Shown here: piece by piece, positions 45,240-54,250 of the stretch
Layout: every line of letters starts with the position of its first letter
Numbering within the stretch: position 1 is the first letter of the stretch
From: Scandinavium hiltneri
GTDB lineage: Bacteria; Pseudomonadota; Gammaproteobacteria; Enterobacterales; Enterobacteriaceae
Direction: 5' to 3'
Assembly (NCBI RefSeq): GCF_024764835.1
Contig: NZ_JALIGE010000066.1
Coordinates: 1 to 64,000 of the forward strand
DNA: 64,000 nt
Position numbers and translations under genes: made by a program
Notes under the pieces: model-generated
Databases searched by the model: none
What the model was told of the DNA's origin: nothing
Seen by the model: only the letters and a program-made list of their open reading frames with translations

Positions 45240-46747
45240 GCCGCCTCCCTGCCTGCACCACTGGCGGCGCTGACAATTACCTCCGCCGTCGCGTCGCCCG
45301 CGCGGTATTCCGCGACCATCAACCCTTCGTGCATCACGATGATGCGGTCCGCCATGCCCATCACTTCGGGCAGTTCGGATGACACCATGATCACCGCCAG
45401 ACCTTGCCCCACCAGCTCAGACATGAACTGATGTACCGCCGCTTTGGAGCCGATATCAATGCCTTTGGTCGGTTCGTCGAGGATGATCACCTCGGGATGA
45501 GTCGCAAGCCATTTACCGATCACCACCTTCTGCTGGTTACCGCCGGACAGCGTTTCAACGGCTTGCCGCCAGCTGGAGGCTTTGACCTGCAAGCGTTTGG
45601 CGTAGTCGTCTGCGAGTTTCCATTCCCTTTCTTCGTGTAACACGCCATTCGGGTTGAGCTTCCGTAGCTGAGGCAGGCTGATGTTTTGCGCGATCGGCAG
45701 CGCAATGATCGCCCCCTGTTTTTGCCGTTCTTCCGGCACGCAAACAATCCCGGCCTGGATAGCATCGGCGGGCTGGTGGAAGTGTACGGTCTGACCGTTC
45801 AGGACAATTTCGCCGGACGACGGCTGCGTGACACCGGACAGCGCCTGCATCAACTCGGTACGCCCGGCACCGACCAGGCCGTAAAAGCCGAGAATTTCGC
45901 CTTTGCGCAGGCTGAAATTGATATGCGCAAATTCAGTCGGATGGCATAAGTCTTTCACTTCCAGCACCGTGTCGCCCGGTTCGCACGCCACTTTCGGGAA
46001 GGTCTGGGTGATGGCGCGGCCCACCATCATGGCCACCATCCGCTCTTCGGTAATGTCATGGATGTTGCCTGCCCCGACGAACACTCCGTCGCGCAGAATG
46101 GTGTAGTGATCGGCCAGTTCGAAGATTTCGTCGAATTTGTGCGAGATAAAAAGAATGGCTTTGCCGTCCTGTTTCAGGCGTTCAACGATTTGATAAAACT
46201 CCAGAATTTCATGCTGAGAAAGCGCCGCAGTCGGTTCGTCGAGAATCACCACCTGCGCATCAAACGACAGCGCGCGCGCAATGGCGACCATATGACGCTG
46301 GGCGATACTTAACGTTTTCAGCGTGGCGAGTGGGTCAATCTGCACTTCAAGCCGCGAGAGCAGCGCCTGAGCGCGACGGTGCATTTCCGACCAGTCGAGT
46401 TTCTTCAGAAAGCCCTTACAGACGTACTGCCCGGCGAAAATGTTTTCGGTGACCGACAGTTCATCGAACAGCACGGTCTCCTGATGAATCGCGGTGATCC
46501 CCACTTTGTGGGCAGAATCCGGCGTGGGCAGCTGAATGGGGATTGCTTTATAGAGAATGTCGCCTTCGTCGGGCTGATAAATACCCGTCATCACTTTGAC
46601 CAGCGTGGACTTTCCGGCACCGTTTTCGCCAATCAGCGCAGTGACTTTTCCGGGCCACAGGCTCAGTTGCACATTCTCCAGGGCGCGTACGCCGGGGAAG
46701 AATTTGCTGATGCCCGTGAGCTGGAGCAAGGGAGTGGATTCGGTCAT
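45236..46747 (-). CDS. Rhamnose ABC transporter ATP-binding protein (two-domain, RhaT-type of Rhizobium)
   Basis: A 503-residue duplicated ABC ATPase of the sugar type (as RbsA/AraG). The first domain has Walker A GENGAGKST and Walker B VVILDEPTAAL. The second has the signature LSGGNQQKVVIGKW and VIILDEPTKG, with a degenerate Walker A (GLVGAGRTEL). The Rhizobium name rhaT collides with the enterobacterial symporter rhaT, so no symbol is given. Couples ATP hydrolysis to rhamnose import by RhaP/RhaQ. Confidence 0.9.
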   Translation of the reverse strand: MTESTPLLQLTGISKFFPGVRALENVQLSLWPGKVTALIGENGAGKSTLVKVMTGIYQPDEGDILYKAIPIQLPTPDSAHKVGITAIHQETVLFDELSVTENIFAGQYVCKGFLKKLDWSEMHRRAQALLSRLEVQIDPLATLKTLSIAQRHMVAIARALSFDAQVVILDEPTAALSQHEILEFYQIVERLKQDGKAILFISHKFDEIFELADHYTILRDGVFVGAGNIHDITEERMVAMMVGRAITQTFPKVACEPGDTVLEVKDLCHPTEFAHINFSLRKGEILGFYGLVGAGRTELMQALSGVTQPSSGEIVLNGQTVHFHQPADAIQAGIVCVPEERQKQGAIIALPIAQNISLPQLRKLNPNGVLHEEREWKLADDYAKRLQVKASSWRQAVETLSGGNQQKVVIGKWLATHPEVIILDEPTKGIDIGSKAAVHQFMSELVGQGLAVIMVSSELPEVMGMADRIIVMHEGLMVAEYRAGDATAEVIVSAASGAGREAA

Positions 46748-46771
46748 GATGGTTCTCCGTCAAAGGGGTCT

Positions 46772-46842
46772 TGTAGGGCGGGTAAGCGGTAACGCCACCC
46801 GCCGTGTTGCCGGATGGCGCTACCGCTTACCCGGCCTACAAA
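46772..46842. repeat. REP/BIME element between the ABC binding-protein and ATPase genes
   Basis: Paired REP-like units gtagggcgggtaagcg..gccacccgcc and gccggatggcg..ttacccggcctac. Placed after the binding-protein gene, where such hairpins often protect the upstream mRNA from 3' decay. Confidence 0.85.
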
Positions 46843-46847
46843 ACGCA

Positions 46848-47834
46848 TCAGAAAATTTTGGAGAACTTATCAATGTTGCTGGCATCGTAAACGAACGGCT
46901 TCGCCATCGCGCCGTTGCCGTCGGCATCCAGCGTTACGTTGCCGAGTTTACCCATGCTGGCTTCGGTTTTGGTGGCGCTGCCTTTGACCAGATCGTCCGC
47001 TAAATACGTTGCCGCATAGCCCAGATCGATAGGGTTCCAGATAGCAAAACTTTTGCTGGCGCCGGATTTGATTGCCCCAGCCATTTCAGACGGCAGACCC
47101 AGGCCAGTTACGTACACTTTGCCGATTTTGCCCTGATCCTTTACTGCCTGCGCCGCGGCCACAATACCAACGGATGACGGCGACACGATAACTTTCAGGT
47201 CAGGATAGGTTTTCAGCAAACCGACCGCTTCGCGGTAGCTTTTATCGGAAAGGTCATCGCCGTAGGCCACCGTCACCAGATTGACTGACGGATACTGCGG
47301 CAGCACTTTTTTCATCTCCGCAATCCAGATGTTCTGGTTGGTGGAGGTAGGCGTGGCGCTAAGAATAGCAACATCGCCTTTGTCCACGTTCAGCGCCTTC
47401 AGCGCATCGGCGGCCAGTTTGACGTTGGTTTCACCGATCAACGCGTTATTGGAAGGATTCAGGTGGATCTGACGGCCCGCCTGCGCCACGCCGGAATCCC
47501 ATGACACGACTTTGATGCCACGCTGCATCGCTTTTTTCAGTACCGGCACCAGCGCATCCGGATCGTTGGCGGAAATAGCGATCGCATCGACACCCTGAGC
47601 GATCAACCCGTTCAGCACTTCGATCTGTGCTTCTGCGGTGGTGGTTGTTGGCCCGGTATAAATGACTTTGACGTCACCTAACTCTTTTGCCGCTTCCTGC
47701 GCGCCAACGTTGGCTGCTTCAAAAAATCCATTTCCCAGCGATTTTGCCACCAGGGCGATTTTGACTTCAGCAAATGAGGAACCGGAAAACGCCAGTGCGG
47801 CAACGGTGAGGATCAAGCTTAGTTTTATTTTCAT
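46848..47834 (-). CDS. Rhamnose ABC transporter periplasmic binding protein (RhaS-type of Rhizobium)
   Basis: A 328-residue precursor with a signal peptide (about 1-22, SGSSFAEV) and a type I periplasmic-binding fold. Blocks match the rhamnose/AI-2 family (AISANDPDALVPVLKKA, VVSWDSGV). Captures the sugar for the downstream permeases. The Rhizobium name rhaS collides with the activator rhaS in this locus, so the symbol is left blank. Substrate is inferred from the operon. Confidence 0.9.
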   Translation of the reverse strand: MKIKLSLILTVAALAFSGSSFAEVKIALVAKSLGNGFFEAANVGAQEAAKELGDVKVIYTGPTTTTAEAQIEVLNGLIAQGVDAIAISANDPDALVPVLKKAMQRGIKVVSWDSGVAQAGRQIHLNPSNNALIGETNVKLAADALKALNVDKGDVAILSATPTSTNQNIWIAEMKKVLPQYPSVNLVTVAYGDDLSDKSYREAVGLLKTYPDLKVIVSPSSVGIVAAAQAVKDQGKIGKVYVTGLGLPSEMAGAIKSGASKSFAIWNPIDLGYAATYLADDLVKGSATKTEASMGKLGNVTLDADGNGAMAKPFVYDASNIDKFSKIF

Positions 47835-47883
47835 TGCTTTTACTCCACTGAATTGAGTTAGTTGTAGGGATTGCAGGTGTATT

Positions 47884-47907
47884 CGCCCCGTCTCAATGAG
47901 CGGGGCG
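47884..47907 (-). other. Hairpin between rhaD and the binding-protein gene
   Basis: A perfect 7-bp GC stem cgccccg/cggggcg has a 10-base loop and no T run on the minus strand. More likely an RNA-processing or stability element within the operon than a terminator. Confidence 0.5.
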
Positions 47908-47929
47908 CGATGTTGTTATCTGTAAACAG

Positions 47930-48760
47930 TTATGCGTAAAGCGCTAATGCTGATGCCATCGGGGTCACGCCAAAGCGTTTGCCAAGAGCAATCAGTTCTT
48001 CCCGGGTGATGGTCTGTTTCATGCCGCCCATCGAATAGACCTTCACCAGAACTTCTGCCGATTTCTCGGCGGTATCAATTAAGCCAAACGCTTCATCGAG
48101 CGTTGGGCCGCTGCCGAATACGCCGTGGAACGGCCACAGCACCAGCGAATGCTGCTGCATTTCGGTGGCGGTTGCCTGGCCGATTTCATCGGTGCCCGGC
48201 ACTATCCACGGCAGAATGCCGACGCCGTCCGGGAATACCACCAGACACTCGGTGCTGCCTTCCCAAAGTTTGCGTGTGAAAAGATCTGAGTTGTTTTCCA
48301 GCACGTAGGTCAGGGCAATCAGGTTGGTGGCATGACAGTGCATGATCACGCGGTCTTTGCCATTGGTCGCCTTGATACGTTCGCAATGGGAAAGGAAGTG
48401 CGCTGGCAGCTCAGAGGTTGGCACCGCTTCGTGCGTCAGCCCCCAAAGAATGTGGTAGCCCGCGCCGTCGCTGTCCACTTTCACCACCCCTAAATTGGCG
48501 GTCGGGTCGAGCTGCACGTTGCGGAAGAATTTGCCGGAACCGGTGACGATAAACGGCGTATTCGCCAGAGCAGGCATTGGCTGGCTCAGCGCGATATAGC
48601 GCGGCTTCGCATGGAAATCCGCTTCGAACGGTGCGATATCGGCGTCGTCGAGGCGCAGGGTCAGGTTGCCGCCGTTGCGTTCGTCCCAGCCTTTCAGCCA
48701 GGCATCGGTGGTGGCTTTGATCATGCCCTGGACGAACCAGGAATCGGTAATGGTGTGCAT
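47930..48760 (-). CDS. rhaD: Rhamnulose-1-phosphate aldolase
   Basis: Class II zinc aldolase splitting L-rhamnulose-1-phosphate into dihydroxyacetone phosphate and L-lactaldehyde. The start at 48760 (MHTITDSWFVQGM) gives 276 residues. The zinc-binding HCHATN motif and the distal histidine (WPFHGVFGSG) are present, and GNLTLRLDD is conserved. It follows rhaA across a BIME. Confidence 0.97.
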   Translation of the reverse strand: MHTITDSWFVQGMIKATTDAWLKGWDERNGGNLTLRLDDADIAPFEADFHAKPRYIALSQPMPALANTPFIVTGSGKFFRNVQLDPTANLGVVKVDSDGAGYHILWGLTHEAVPTSELPAHFLSHCERIKATNGKDRVIMHCHATNLIALTYVLENNSDLFTRKLWEGSTECLVVFPDGVGILPWIVPGTDEIGQATATEMQQHSLVLWPFHGVFGSGPTLDEAFGLIDTAEKSAEVLVKVYSMGGMKQTITREELIALGKRFGVTPMASALALYA

Positions 48761-48783
48761 AGTCTTGTGGTTCCTTTGAAAAT

Positions 48784-48852
48784 GCCGGGTGGCGCGTGGC
48801 TTACCCGGCCTACTCTTACCTGTAGGCCCGGCACGCAAAGCGCCGCCGGGCA
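48784..48852. repeat. REP/BIME element between rhaA and rhaD
   Basis: Inverted REP-like units tgccgggtggcg..ttacccggcctac and gtaggcccggca..cgccgccgggca. Third such element in the operon. Confidence 0.85.
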
Positions 48853-48858
48853 TGTCTT

Positions 48859-50118
48859 TTATTTACGCTTCGCTAAAACGTCCTTCTCATAAGCGCGAAC
48901 GTTGTCGAGCCACTGGCTGCCTGCTGGCGCATCGTGACGCTGGCAGTACATTTCCCATACCGCCTGCCACGGCAGGCATTTCTGCTCTTCGAGCAGCGCC
49001 AGACGCGCGGTGTAATCACCGTCGAGCTCCAGCTGACGCAGTTCCGCCGTCGGTTCCAGCAGGGCGCGCAGCAGGGCTTTTTTCATGTTGCGCGTGCCAA
49101 TCACCCACGCGGCGATGCGGTTAATCGAGGCGTCGAAGAAATCGAGGCCAATGTGTACGCGGTCGAACAGGTCGTGACGGATGATCTCGCTGGCGATAGC
49201 CTGAGTTTCGTCGTCCAGCAGCACCACGTGGTCACTGTCCCAGCGCACCGGGCGGCTCACGTGCAGCAGCAGGCGTGGTACGAACAGCATCGCGGCAGAA
49301 ATTTTGTCGGAAATCACTTCGGTCGGATGGAAGTGACCCGCATCCAGGCACAGCGCGGTCTGGCGGCTGGTGGCGTAACCCATGTAAAACTCGTTGGAGC
49401 CGACGGTGTAGCTTTCAGCCCCAATGCCGAACAGTTTGCTTTCCACTGCATCAATGTGATGCGCCGGGCTCAGTTTTTCGCTGATAATTTCATCCAGCGC
49501 GTTCATTAGACGCTGGCGCGGAGCGACGCGGTCGACGGTCAGGTCTTTCATGCCGTCCGGGATCCAGATGTTCATCACCGACGGGGTACCCAACTGATCG
49601 CCGAAATACGCGGATACGCGGCGGCTGGCTTTGCAGTGGTCAATCCAGAACTGGCGAATTTCATCGTTGGCGTGGGCCAGGGTAAAGCCGTCGGCGCTCA
49701 TTGGGTGCGAGAAGCAGGACGGGTTGAAATCCAGCCCCAGCTTGTTGGTTTTCGCCCACTGCACCCAGTTTTTGAAATGCTCGGGTTTGATTTCGTTACG
49801 GCCAACCGGCTGGTCTGATTCCAGATAAATGGCGTGCAGGTTCAGACGTTTTGGACCCGGGATCAGGCTCAGGGCTTGCTCCAGATCGGCTCGCAGTTCA
49901 GTAGCGTTGCGCGCTTTGCCCGGATAGTTACCGGTCGCCTGGATGCCGCCGGTCAGCGCGCCGCCTGGGTTTTCAAACCCGGCCACGTCATCGCCCTGCC
50001 AGCAGTGCATTGAGACAGGCAGACGGTCGAGCTGACGCAGCGCCTCCTCGACGTCGACACCCACGGTGGCATAACGCTGTTTAGCCAGTTCCCAGGCTTG
50101 TTCAAGTTGAGTGGTCAT
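48859..50118 (-). CDS. rhaA: L-rhamnose isomerase
   Basis: Converts L-rhamnose to L-rhamnulose. The start at 50118 (MTTQLEQAWELAK) gives the usual 419 residues. Metal-site and active-site blocks such as CLDAGHFHPTEVI and LLHVSRPVRWDSDHV are intact. Overlaps the rhaB stop by 4 nt. Confidence 0.98.
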   Translation of the reverse strand: MTTQLEQAWELAKQRYATVGVDVEEALRQLDRLPVSMHCWQGDDVAGFENPGGALTGGIQATGNYPGKARNATELRADLEQALSLIPGPKRLNLHAIYLESDQPVGRNEIKPEHFKNWVQWAKTNKLGLDFNPSCFSHPMSADGFTLAHANDEIRQFWIDHCKASRRVSAYFGDQLGTPSVMNIWIPDGMKDLTVDRVAPRQRLMNALDEIISEKLSPAHHIDAVESKLFGIGAESYTVGSNEFYMGYATSRQTALCLDAGHFHPTEVISDKISAAMLFVPRLLLHVSRPVRWDSDHVVLLDDETQAIASEIIRHDLFDRVHIGLDFFDASINRIAAWVIGTRNMKKALLRALLEPTAELRQLELDGDYTARLALLEEQKCLPWQAVWEMYCQRHDAPAGSQWLDNVRAYEKDVLAKRK

Positions 50119-51581
50119 GCGCAAAGCTCCTTCGTTTGTTGTGGCTGAAACTGCGCGACGTAGCGAGCAATTTCACTGTTCGAGTCCGGATTAAAGGTGG
50201 TGAGAGTGTGGTTGCCGCGCACCACCTTGCGAAAATCATCGACGTCCTTGAGTTCATCAAGCGTCATCAGCTGCACGCCGATATTGCCCAGCGTCGAGGC
50301 TTCAATCGGCCCGGCGATAACCGTCATGCCGCAGGCGTCGGCGCAGAGCTGATTGAGCAGTTCGTTCTGGCAGCCGCCGCCCACGATGTGTAGCTGTGAG
50401 AAGCGGTGACCGTGAAGGTCTGCGAGCTGGTGCAGCACGCGGGCGTACAACAGCGCCAGACTGTCGAAAATGCAACGCGCCAGTTCGGCAACGCTTTCCG
50501 GCACCGGCTGCTGGCTTTCGCTGCAGGCAGCCTGAATTTCGGCGCTCATGTTGTCGGGATTAATGAAGCGGTCATCGTTCGGATTGATAACGAACTGGCA
50601 GGCGGGCAGCGTCTGCGTGTGGGTGATAAGCCGTGTGATATCGCTGACGTTTTGCTCTTTCAGAACGCGTTGTAGCAGCCACAGGCCCATGATGTTTTTC
50701 AGCACCCGGTAGCGGCCTTCCGCGCCGCCTTCGTTGGTGATGTTGTTCGCCAATGCGATGTCGCAGGTGGCAGGCGTTTTACTCTCATAGCCCATCAACG
50801 ACCAGGTGCCGGAGGACAAGTAGGCTGCGTGTTTGCCGGCCAGCGGAGACGCAATTACCGCGCTGGCGGTGTCGTGGCTGGCGACGGCAACGACCGGGAT
50901 CTGATTGCCCAGCGGGCAAATCCAGTGCCCGACCACATTGCCTGGGTGCGTTGGCGTGCCAAACCAGTTACGTGGGGCGTGCGCCCAGTTAAGCAGGTCT
51001 TCATCCCAGTTATCGGTGTTGATGTTCACCATCTGGGTGGTGGTGGCGTTGGTGTATTCCCAGTTCATTTTGCCGGTCAGGCGGTAGCCGAAATAGTCGG
51101 GGATCAGCAGCGCATGGGCGACGCTGGCTAGCGCTTCCGGCTGTTGTTCCGCGAAGGCGCGGAACTGGTAAAGGGTATTAAACGGCAGGAACTGAATGCC
51201 GCTGCGGCGGTAAATATCGGCGCGTCCGAGCTCTTTCTCAGCGAGTTGCATCACGCCCTGCGTACGGCTGTCGCGGTAGGAAATCGGCAGCCCGACACGA
51301 TTGCCGTCTTTATCCAGCAGCACATAGTCCACGCCCCAGGTATCAATGCCGATGCTGTCGATAAGAATGCCGTCGTCGCAAACTTTCTTCAGCCCGCAGC
51401 GGATTTCAGCTTCCAGGCTGTCGATATCCCAACAGTCGGTGCCGTCCACTTTCTGGAGCGTATTCATAAAGCGGTGGATTTCACGCAGTGTCAGAGTCCT
51501 TTCTTTGCGGTCGTAACAGGCAAGCATTACGCGTCCGCTTGAGGCTCCTAAATCCACCGCCACACAATGGCGAAAACTCAT
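50115..51581 (-). CDS. rhaB: Rhamnulokinase
   Basis: FGGY-family kinase that phosphorylates L-rhamnulose at O1. The start at 51581 (MSFRHCVAVDLGASSGRVM) gives 488 residues; further upstream codons run into the promoter region. Phosphate-binding DLGASSGR is N-terminal; the catalytic Asp lies in GIDTWGVDYVLLD, and HIVGGGCQN binds adenosine. First gene of the rha operon. Confidence 0.97.
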   Translation of the reverse strand: MSFRHCVAVDLGASSGRVMLACYDRKERTLTLREIHRFMNTLQKVDGTDCWDIDSLEAEIRCGLKKVCDDGILIDSIGIDTWGVDYVLLDKDGNRVGLPISYRDSRTQGVMQLAEKELGRADIYRRSGIQFLPFNTLYQFRAFAEQQPEALASVAHALLIPDYFGYRLTGKMNWEYTNATTTQMVNINTDNWDEDLLNWAHAPRNWFGTPTHPGNVVGHWICPLGNQIPVVAVASHDTASAVIASPLAGKHAAYLSSGTWSLMGYESKTPATCDIALANNITNEGGAEGRYRVLKNIMGLWLLQRVLKEQNVSDITRLITHTQTLPACQFVINPNDDRFINPDNMSAEIQAACSESQQPVPESVAELARCIFDSLALLYARVLHQLADLHGHRFSQLHIVGGGCQNELLNQLCADACGMTVIAGPIEASTLGNIGVQLMTLDELKDVDDFRKVVRGNHTLTTFNPDSNSEIARYVAQFQPQQTKELCA

Positions 51582-51636
51582 GGCAGGGTCCTTCTGATAG
51601 TCATTGCTGACAGTCTGGGTCACCGCCGAATTTGCT

Positions 51637-51687
51637 ACCTTCTCACCACTGACAGCCCTAAATGGCGGCTGGCAAGAAAGCAAAGAT
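51637..51687 (-). promoter_or_regulatory. RhaS-binding site of the rhaB promoter
   Basis: Two 17-bp inverted half-sites lie at 51637-51653 (minus strand gtcagtggtgagaaggt) and 51671-51687 (atctttgctttcttgcc). They align with the E. coli rhaBAD RhaS half-sites. The spacer here is 17 bp; the E. coli sequence as I recall it has 16. Confidence 0.82.
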
Positions 51688-51689
51688 GA

Positions 51690-51707
51690 ACGTGAGGGGC
51701 TTCACAG
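51690..51707. promoter_or_regulatory. CRP site of the rhaB promoter
   Basis: gtga-ggggct-tcac at 51692-51705 fits the CRP consensus core. Its centre (51698.5) is 36.5 bp beyond the centre of the RhaS site, equivalent to the -92.5 position in E. coli rhaBAD. It explains glucose repression of the operon. Confidence 0.82.
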
Positions 51708-51881
51708 TTTCCAGTAATAACGCCGTTTCATACGGGTGTGACGCTGGACGCATTTCCTGATTTTTCCTGTCGTTTCTTGAAAAACGAACAGGGTTTGCGC
51801 GCTTTGCTGTCAAAAATTCAAGGTGAGAATGGCGAGGGCTGCTTATTATCCTGATAACTTTTCTCATTTAGTGGGGCCGTC

Positions 51882-52718
51882 ATGACCGTATTGCACAGCG
51901 TGGATTTTTTTCCGTCAGGACATGCACCTGTTGCCATTGAGCCACGGCTTCCACAGGCTGAATTCCCGGAACATCACCATGATTTTCATGAGATAGTGAT
52001 CGTCGAACACGGCACGGGTATTCACGTATTTAACGGCCAGCCGTACACCATCACCGGCGGTACGGTCTGTTTCGTGCGCGATCACGACCGGCATATGTAT
52101 GAGCACACCGACAATCTGTGCCTGACCAACGTGCTGTACCGTTCGCCGGATGCGTTCCAGTTCCTGTCCGGCCTGGAACAGCTGCTGCCGCAAGAGCAGG
52201 ATGGGGTCTACCCGTCGCACTGGCGGGTGAATCAGGCAGTGTTGCAACAAGTCCGGCAGGTTGTGCAGCAGATGGAAGCGCTCGATAGTGGAGACGACAT
52301 GCACGCCATCGCCAACCGCGAAATTCTGTTTATGCAGCTGTTGGTGCATTTGCGTAAAGGCAGCCTGACGGCAGAGGCGACCAATAACGATGCTCGCCTG
52401 AGTTTGTTGATGGCGTGGCTGGAAGACCATTTCGCCGACGATGTGTGCTGGGAAGAGGTTGCTGACTGCTTTTCGCTGTCGCTGCGTACCCTGCATCGCC
52501 AGCTCAAACAGCACACCGGTATGACGCCGCAACGCTACCTCAATCGCATTCGTCTGACCAAAGCGCGTCACCTGCTGCGCCACAGTGACGAAAGCGTCAC
52601 AGATATCGCATTTCGCTGCGGTTTTGGCGACAGTAACCATTTTTCGACGCTGTTTCGCCGCGAGTTTCAATGGTCTCCACGTGACATTCGTCAGGGGCGC
52701 GATACCGTACTTCAGTAA
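51882..52718 (+). CDS. rhaS: RhaS, AraC-family activator of the rha structural genes
   Basis: A 278-residue protein with an N-terminal cupin-like rhamnose-binding domain (PEHHHDFHEIVIVEHG) and two C-terminal helix-turn-helix motifs (FSLSLRTLHRQLKQ and VTDIAFRCGFGDSNHFST). Binds the inverted half-sites upstream of rhaB and rhaT when rhamnose is present. Divergent from rhaB; cotranscribed with rhaR. Confidence 0.97.
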   Translation: MTVLHSVDFFPSGHAPVAIEPRLPQAEFPEHHHDFHEIVIVEHGTGIHVFNGQPYTITGGTVCFVRDHDRHMYEHTDNLCLTNVLYRSPDAFQFLSGLEQLLPQEQDGVYPSHWRVNQAVLQQVRQVVQQMEALDSGDDMHAIANREILFMQLLVHLRKGSLTAEATNNDARLSLLMAWLEDHFADDVCWEEVADCFSLSLRTLHRQLKQHTGMTPQRYLNRIRLTKARHLLRHSDESVTDIAFRCGFGDSNHFSTLFRREFQWSPRDIRQGRDTVLQ

Positions 52719-52792
52719 CGCGAGACCAGTCACCGTTTTTTGCTGTAAAAACAGCTAATAATATCCGGTTATCCGCTGTTTGAGGTTTCGCT

Positions 52793-53635
52793 GTGCCTGC
52801 TCCACTCATTCTTCGAAAAGCCGAATTTTTTACGTCGCCGCAGCAAGCGGTGGCGGTGGCCGATCGCTACCCGCAAAACGTGTTTGCTGAGCACACGCAT
52901 GAGTTCTGTGAGCTGGTGCTGGTGTGGCGTGGCAACGGGCTGCATATCCTCAACGATCGCCCGTACCGCATAACGCGGGGCGATTTGTTTTACATTCGCG
53001 CGGAAGACAAGCACTCCTACGCCTCGGTGAATGACCTGGTTCTGCAGAATATTATCTATTGCCCGGAACGGCTGAAGCTCAATCTGGACTGGGCGGCGCA
53101 CATTCCCGGCCTGCACGGCACTGCCTGGACGCCACACTGGCGGATTGGCAGCAGCGGCATGGCTCAGGTACGGCAGGTGATCACCGCGCTGGAACAAGAG
53201 AGCCATAAAACCTGCAGCCATGCGAACGACATGGCTGAGCTGCTGTTTGCACAGCTGGTGGTGGCGCTGCGCCGTCATCGATACGCCACGGATAATCTGG
53301 CTGCGACGGAGAGCGAAGCGCTGCTCGATAAGCTTCTCACCGCGCTGGCGGGTAGCCTGAACCGACCTTTCGCGCTGGATCAATTCTGCGAACAGCACAC
53401 CTGCAGTGAACGCACGCTGCGTCAGCAGTTCCGCAGCCAGACGGGTATGACCATCAACCACTATTTACGCCAGTTGCGGATTTGCCACGCGCAATATTTG
53501 CTGCAGCATTCAGAATTGATGATCGGGGAAATTGCGATGCACTGCGGCTTTGAGGACAGCAACTACTTTTCAGTGGTGTTTAACCGGGAAGTGGGGATGA
53601 CGCCAGGGCAGTGGCGTCATCGTAATGCGGCCTGA
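52793..53635 (+). CDS. rhaR: RhaR, AraC-family activator of rhaSR
   Basis: A 280-residue rhamnose-responsive activator of its own operon. The start is taken as GTG 52793, aligning with the E. coli N-terminus (FF.S.QQAVAVADRYPQ). It has a cupin domain with ITRGDLFYI and a C-terminal HTH region (CSERTLRQQFRSQTG, IGEIAMHCGFEDSNYFS). 74 bp after rhaS. Confidence 0.95.
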   Translation: MPAPLILRKAEFFTSPQQAVAVADRYPQNVFAEHTHEFCELVLVWRGNGLHILNDRPYRITRGDLFYIRAEDKHSYASVNDLVLQNIIYCPERLKLNLDWAAHIPGLHGTAWTPHWRIGSSGMAQVRQVITALEQESHKTCSHANDMAELLFAQLVVALRRHRYATDNLAATESEALLDKLLTALAGSLNRPFALDQFCEQHTCSERTLRQQFRSQTGMTINHYLRQLRICHAQYLLQHSELMIGEIAMHCGFEDSNYFSVVFNREVGMTPGQWRHRNAA

Positions 53636-54250
53636 AATAGCAGGGAAAGAGAATATTTTAAATAACCTACAAATAATGGTGTTATTTCCTGCGTGATATT
53701 AAAATGAGTGCTCTGTGCAATAAATCACATTTAACGGTGACTTTTTGCTTTATGCTCCGATTATTATTTGCGGAGGTAGTATGCCAGCTATTTTCATCAC
53801 ACTTATCATGAACAGCGTCGCTTTTTTGCTATCAATTGATAGCAAAATTAAAGCGCTGCTGGATAATGCGTGCTGGTTTAATTCCCTGCAAGACCTGACT
53901 ACAAATAATACGCCGGATGACGGTGATGATATGGATGCGCAAATGGCGCAAAACTGGTCGAGCTTATGGGATTGTGCAGGTCAGGCGCTGCAAATAAATC
54001 TCGAACATCATTTTTATCTGCCCAACCCTTCGGACCAACCTGCGTCGCCATCGACATTGGGTTGCCGTAAAAGGACGGAACTGACATTCAGTTTCCGCAA
54101 TTCGAGTCTGCATCAGTTGGTAGTGTGCCGTCATGCCAGTGGCTCAGATGGTGATCACCTTCAGGCTATCCCCCTGCAATTCATAAAGCACAATGCGCGT
54201 TTTCGCCATTGTGCTTTTTTATTATCTGAACTCATCAGAGAGGATGCGTT
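53636..54250 (+). promoter_or_regulatory. Leader region of the PTS operon
   Basis: A 615-bp stretch between rhaR and the EIIB gene. Bases 53640-53760 are AT-rich and may hold the promoter. A uORF-like frame (53781) and a strong intrinsic terminator (54185-54220) follow, and agagagg serves as ribosome binding site for EIIB. The operon has no regulator gene of its own, so control through this leader is plausible. No known antiterminator target is identified with confidence. Confidence 0.4.

Noticed and set aside
54107..54185. 17-codon leader peptide (start 54133) just before the terminator
   Set aside because: A short frame ends at the hairpin, but there is no ribosome binding site and no run of regulatory codons.
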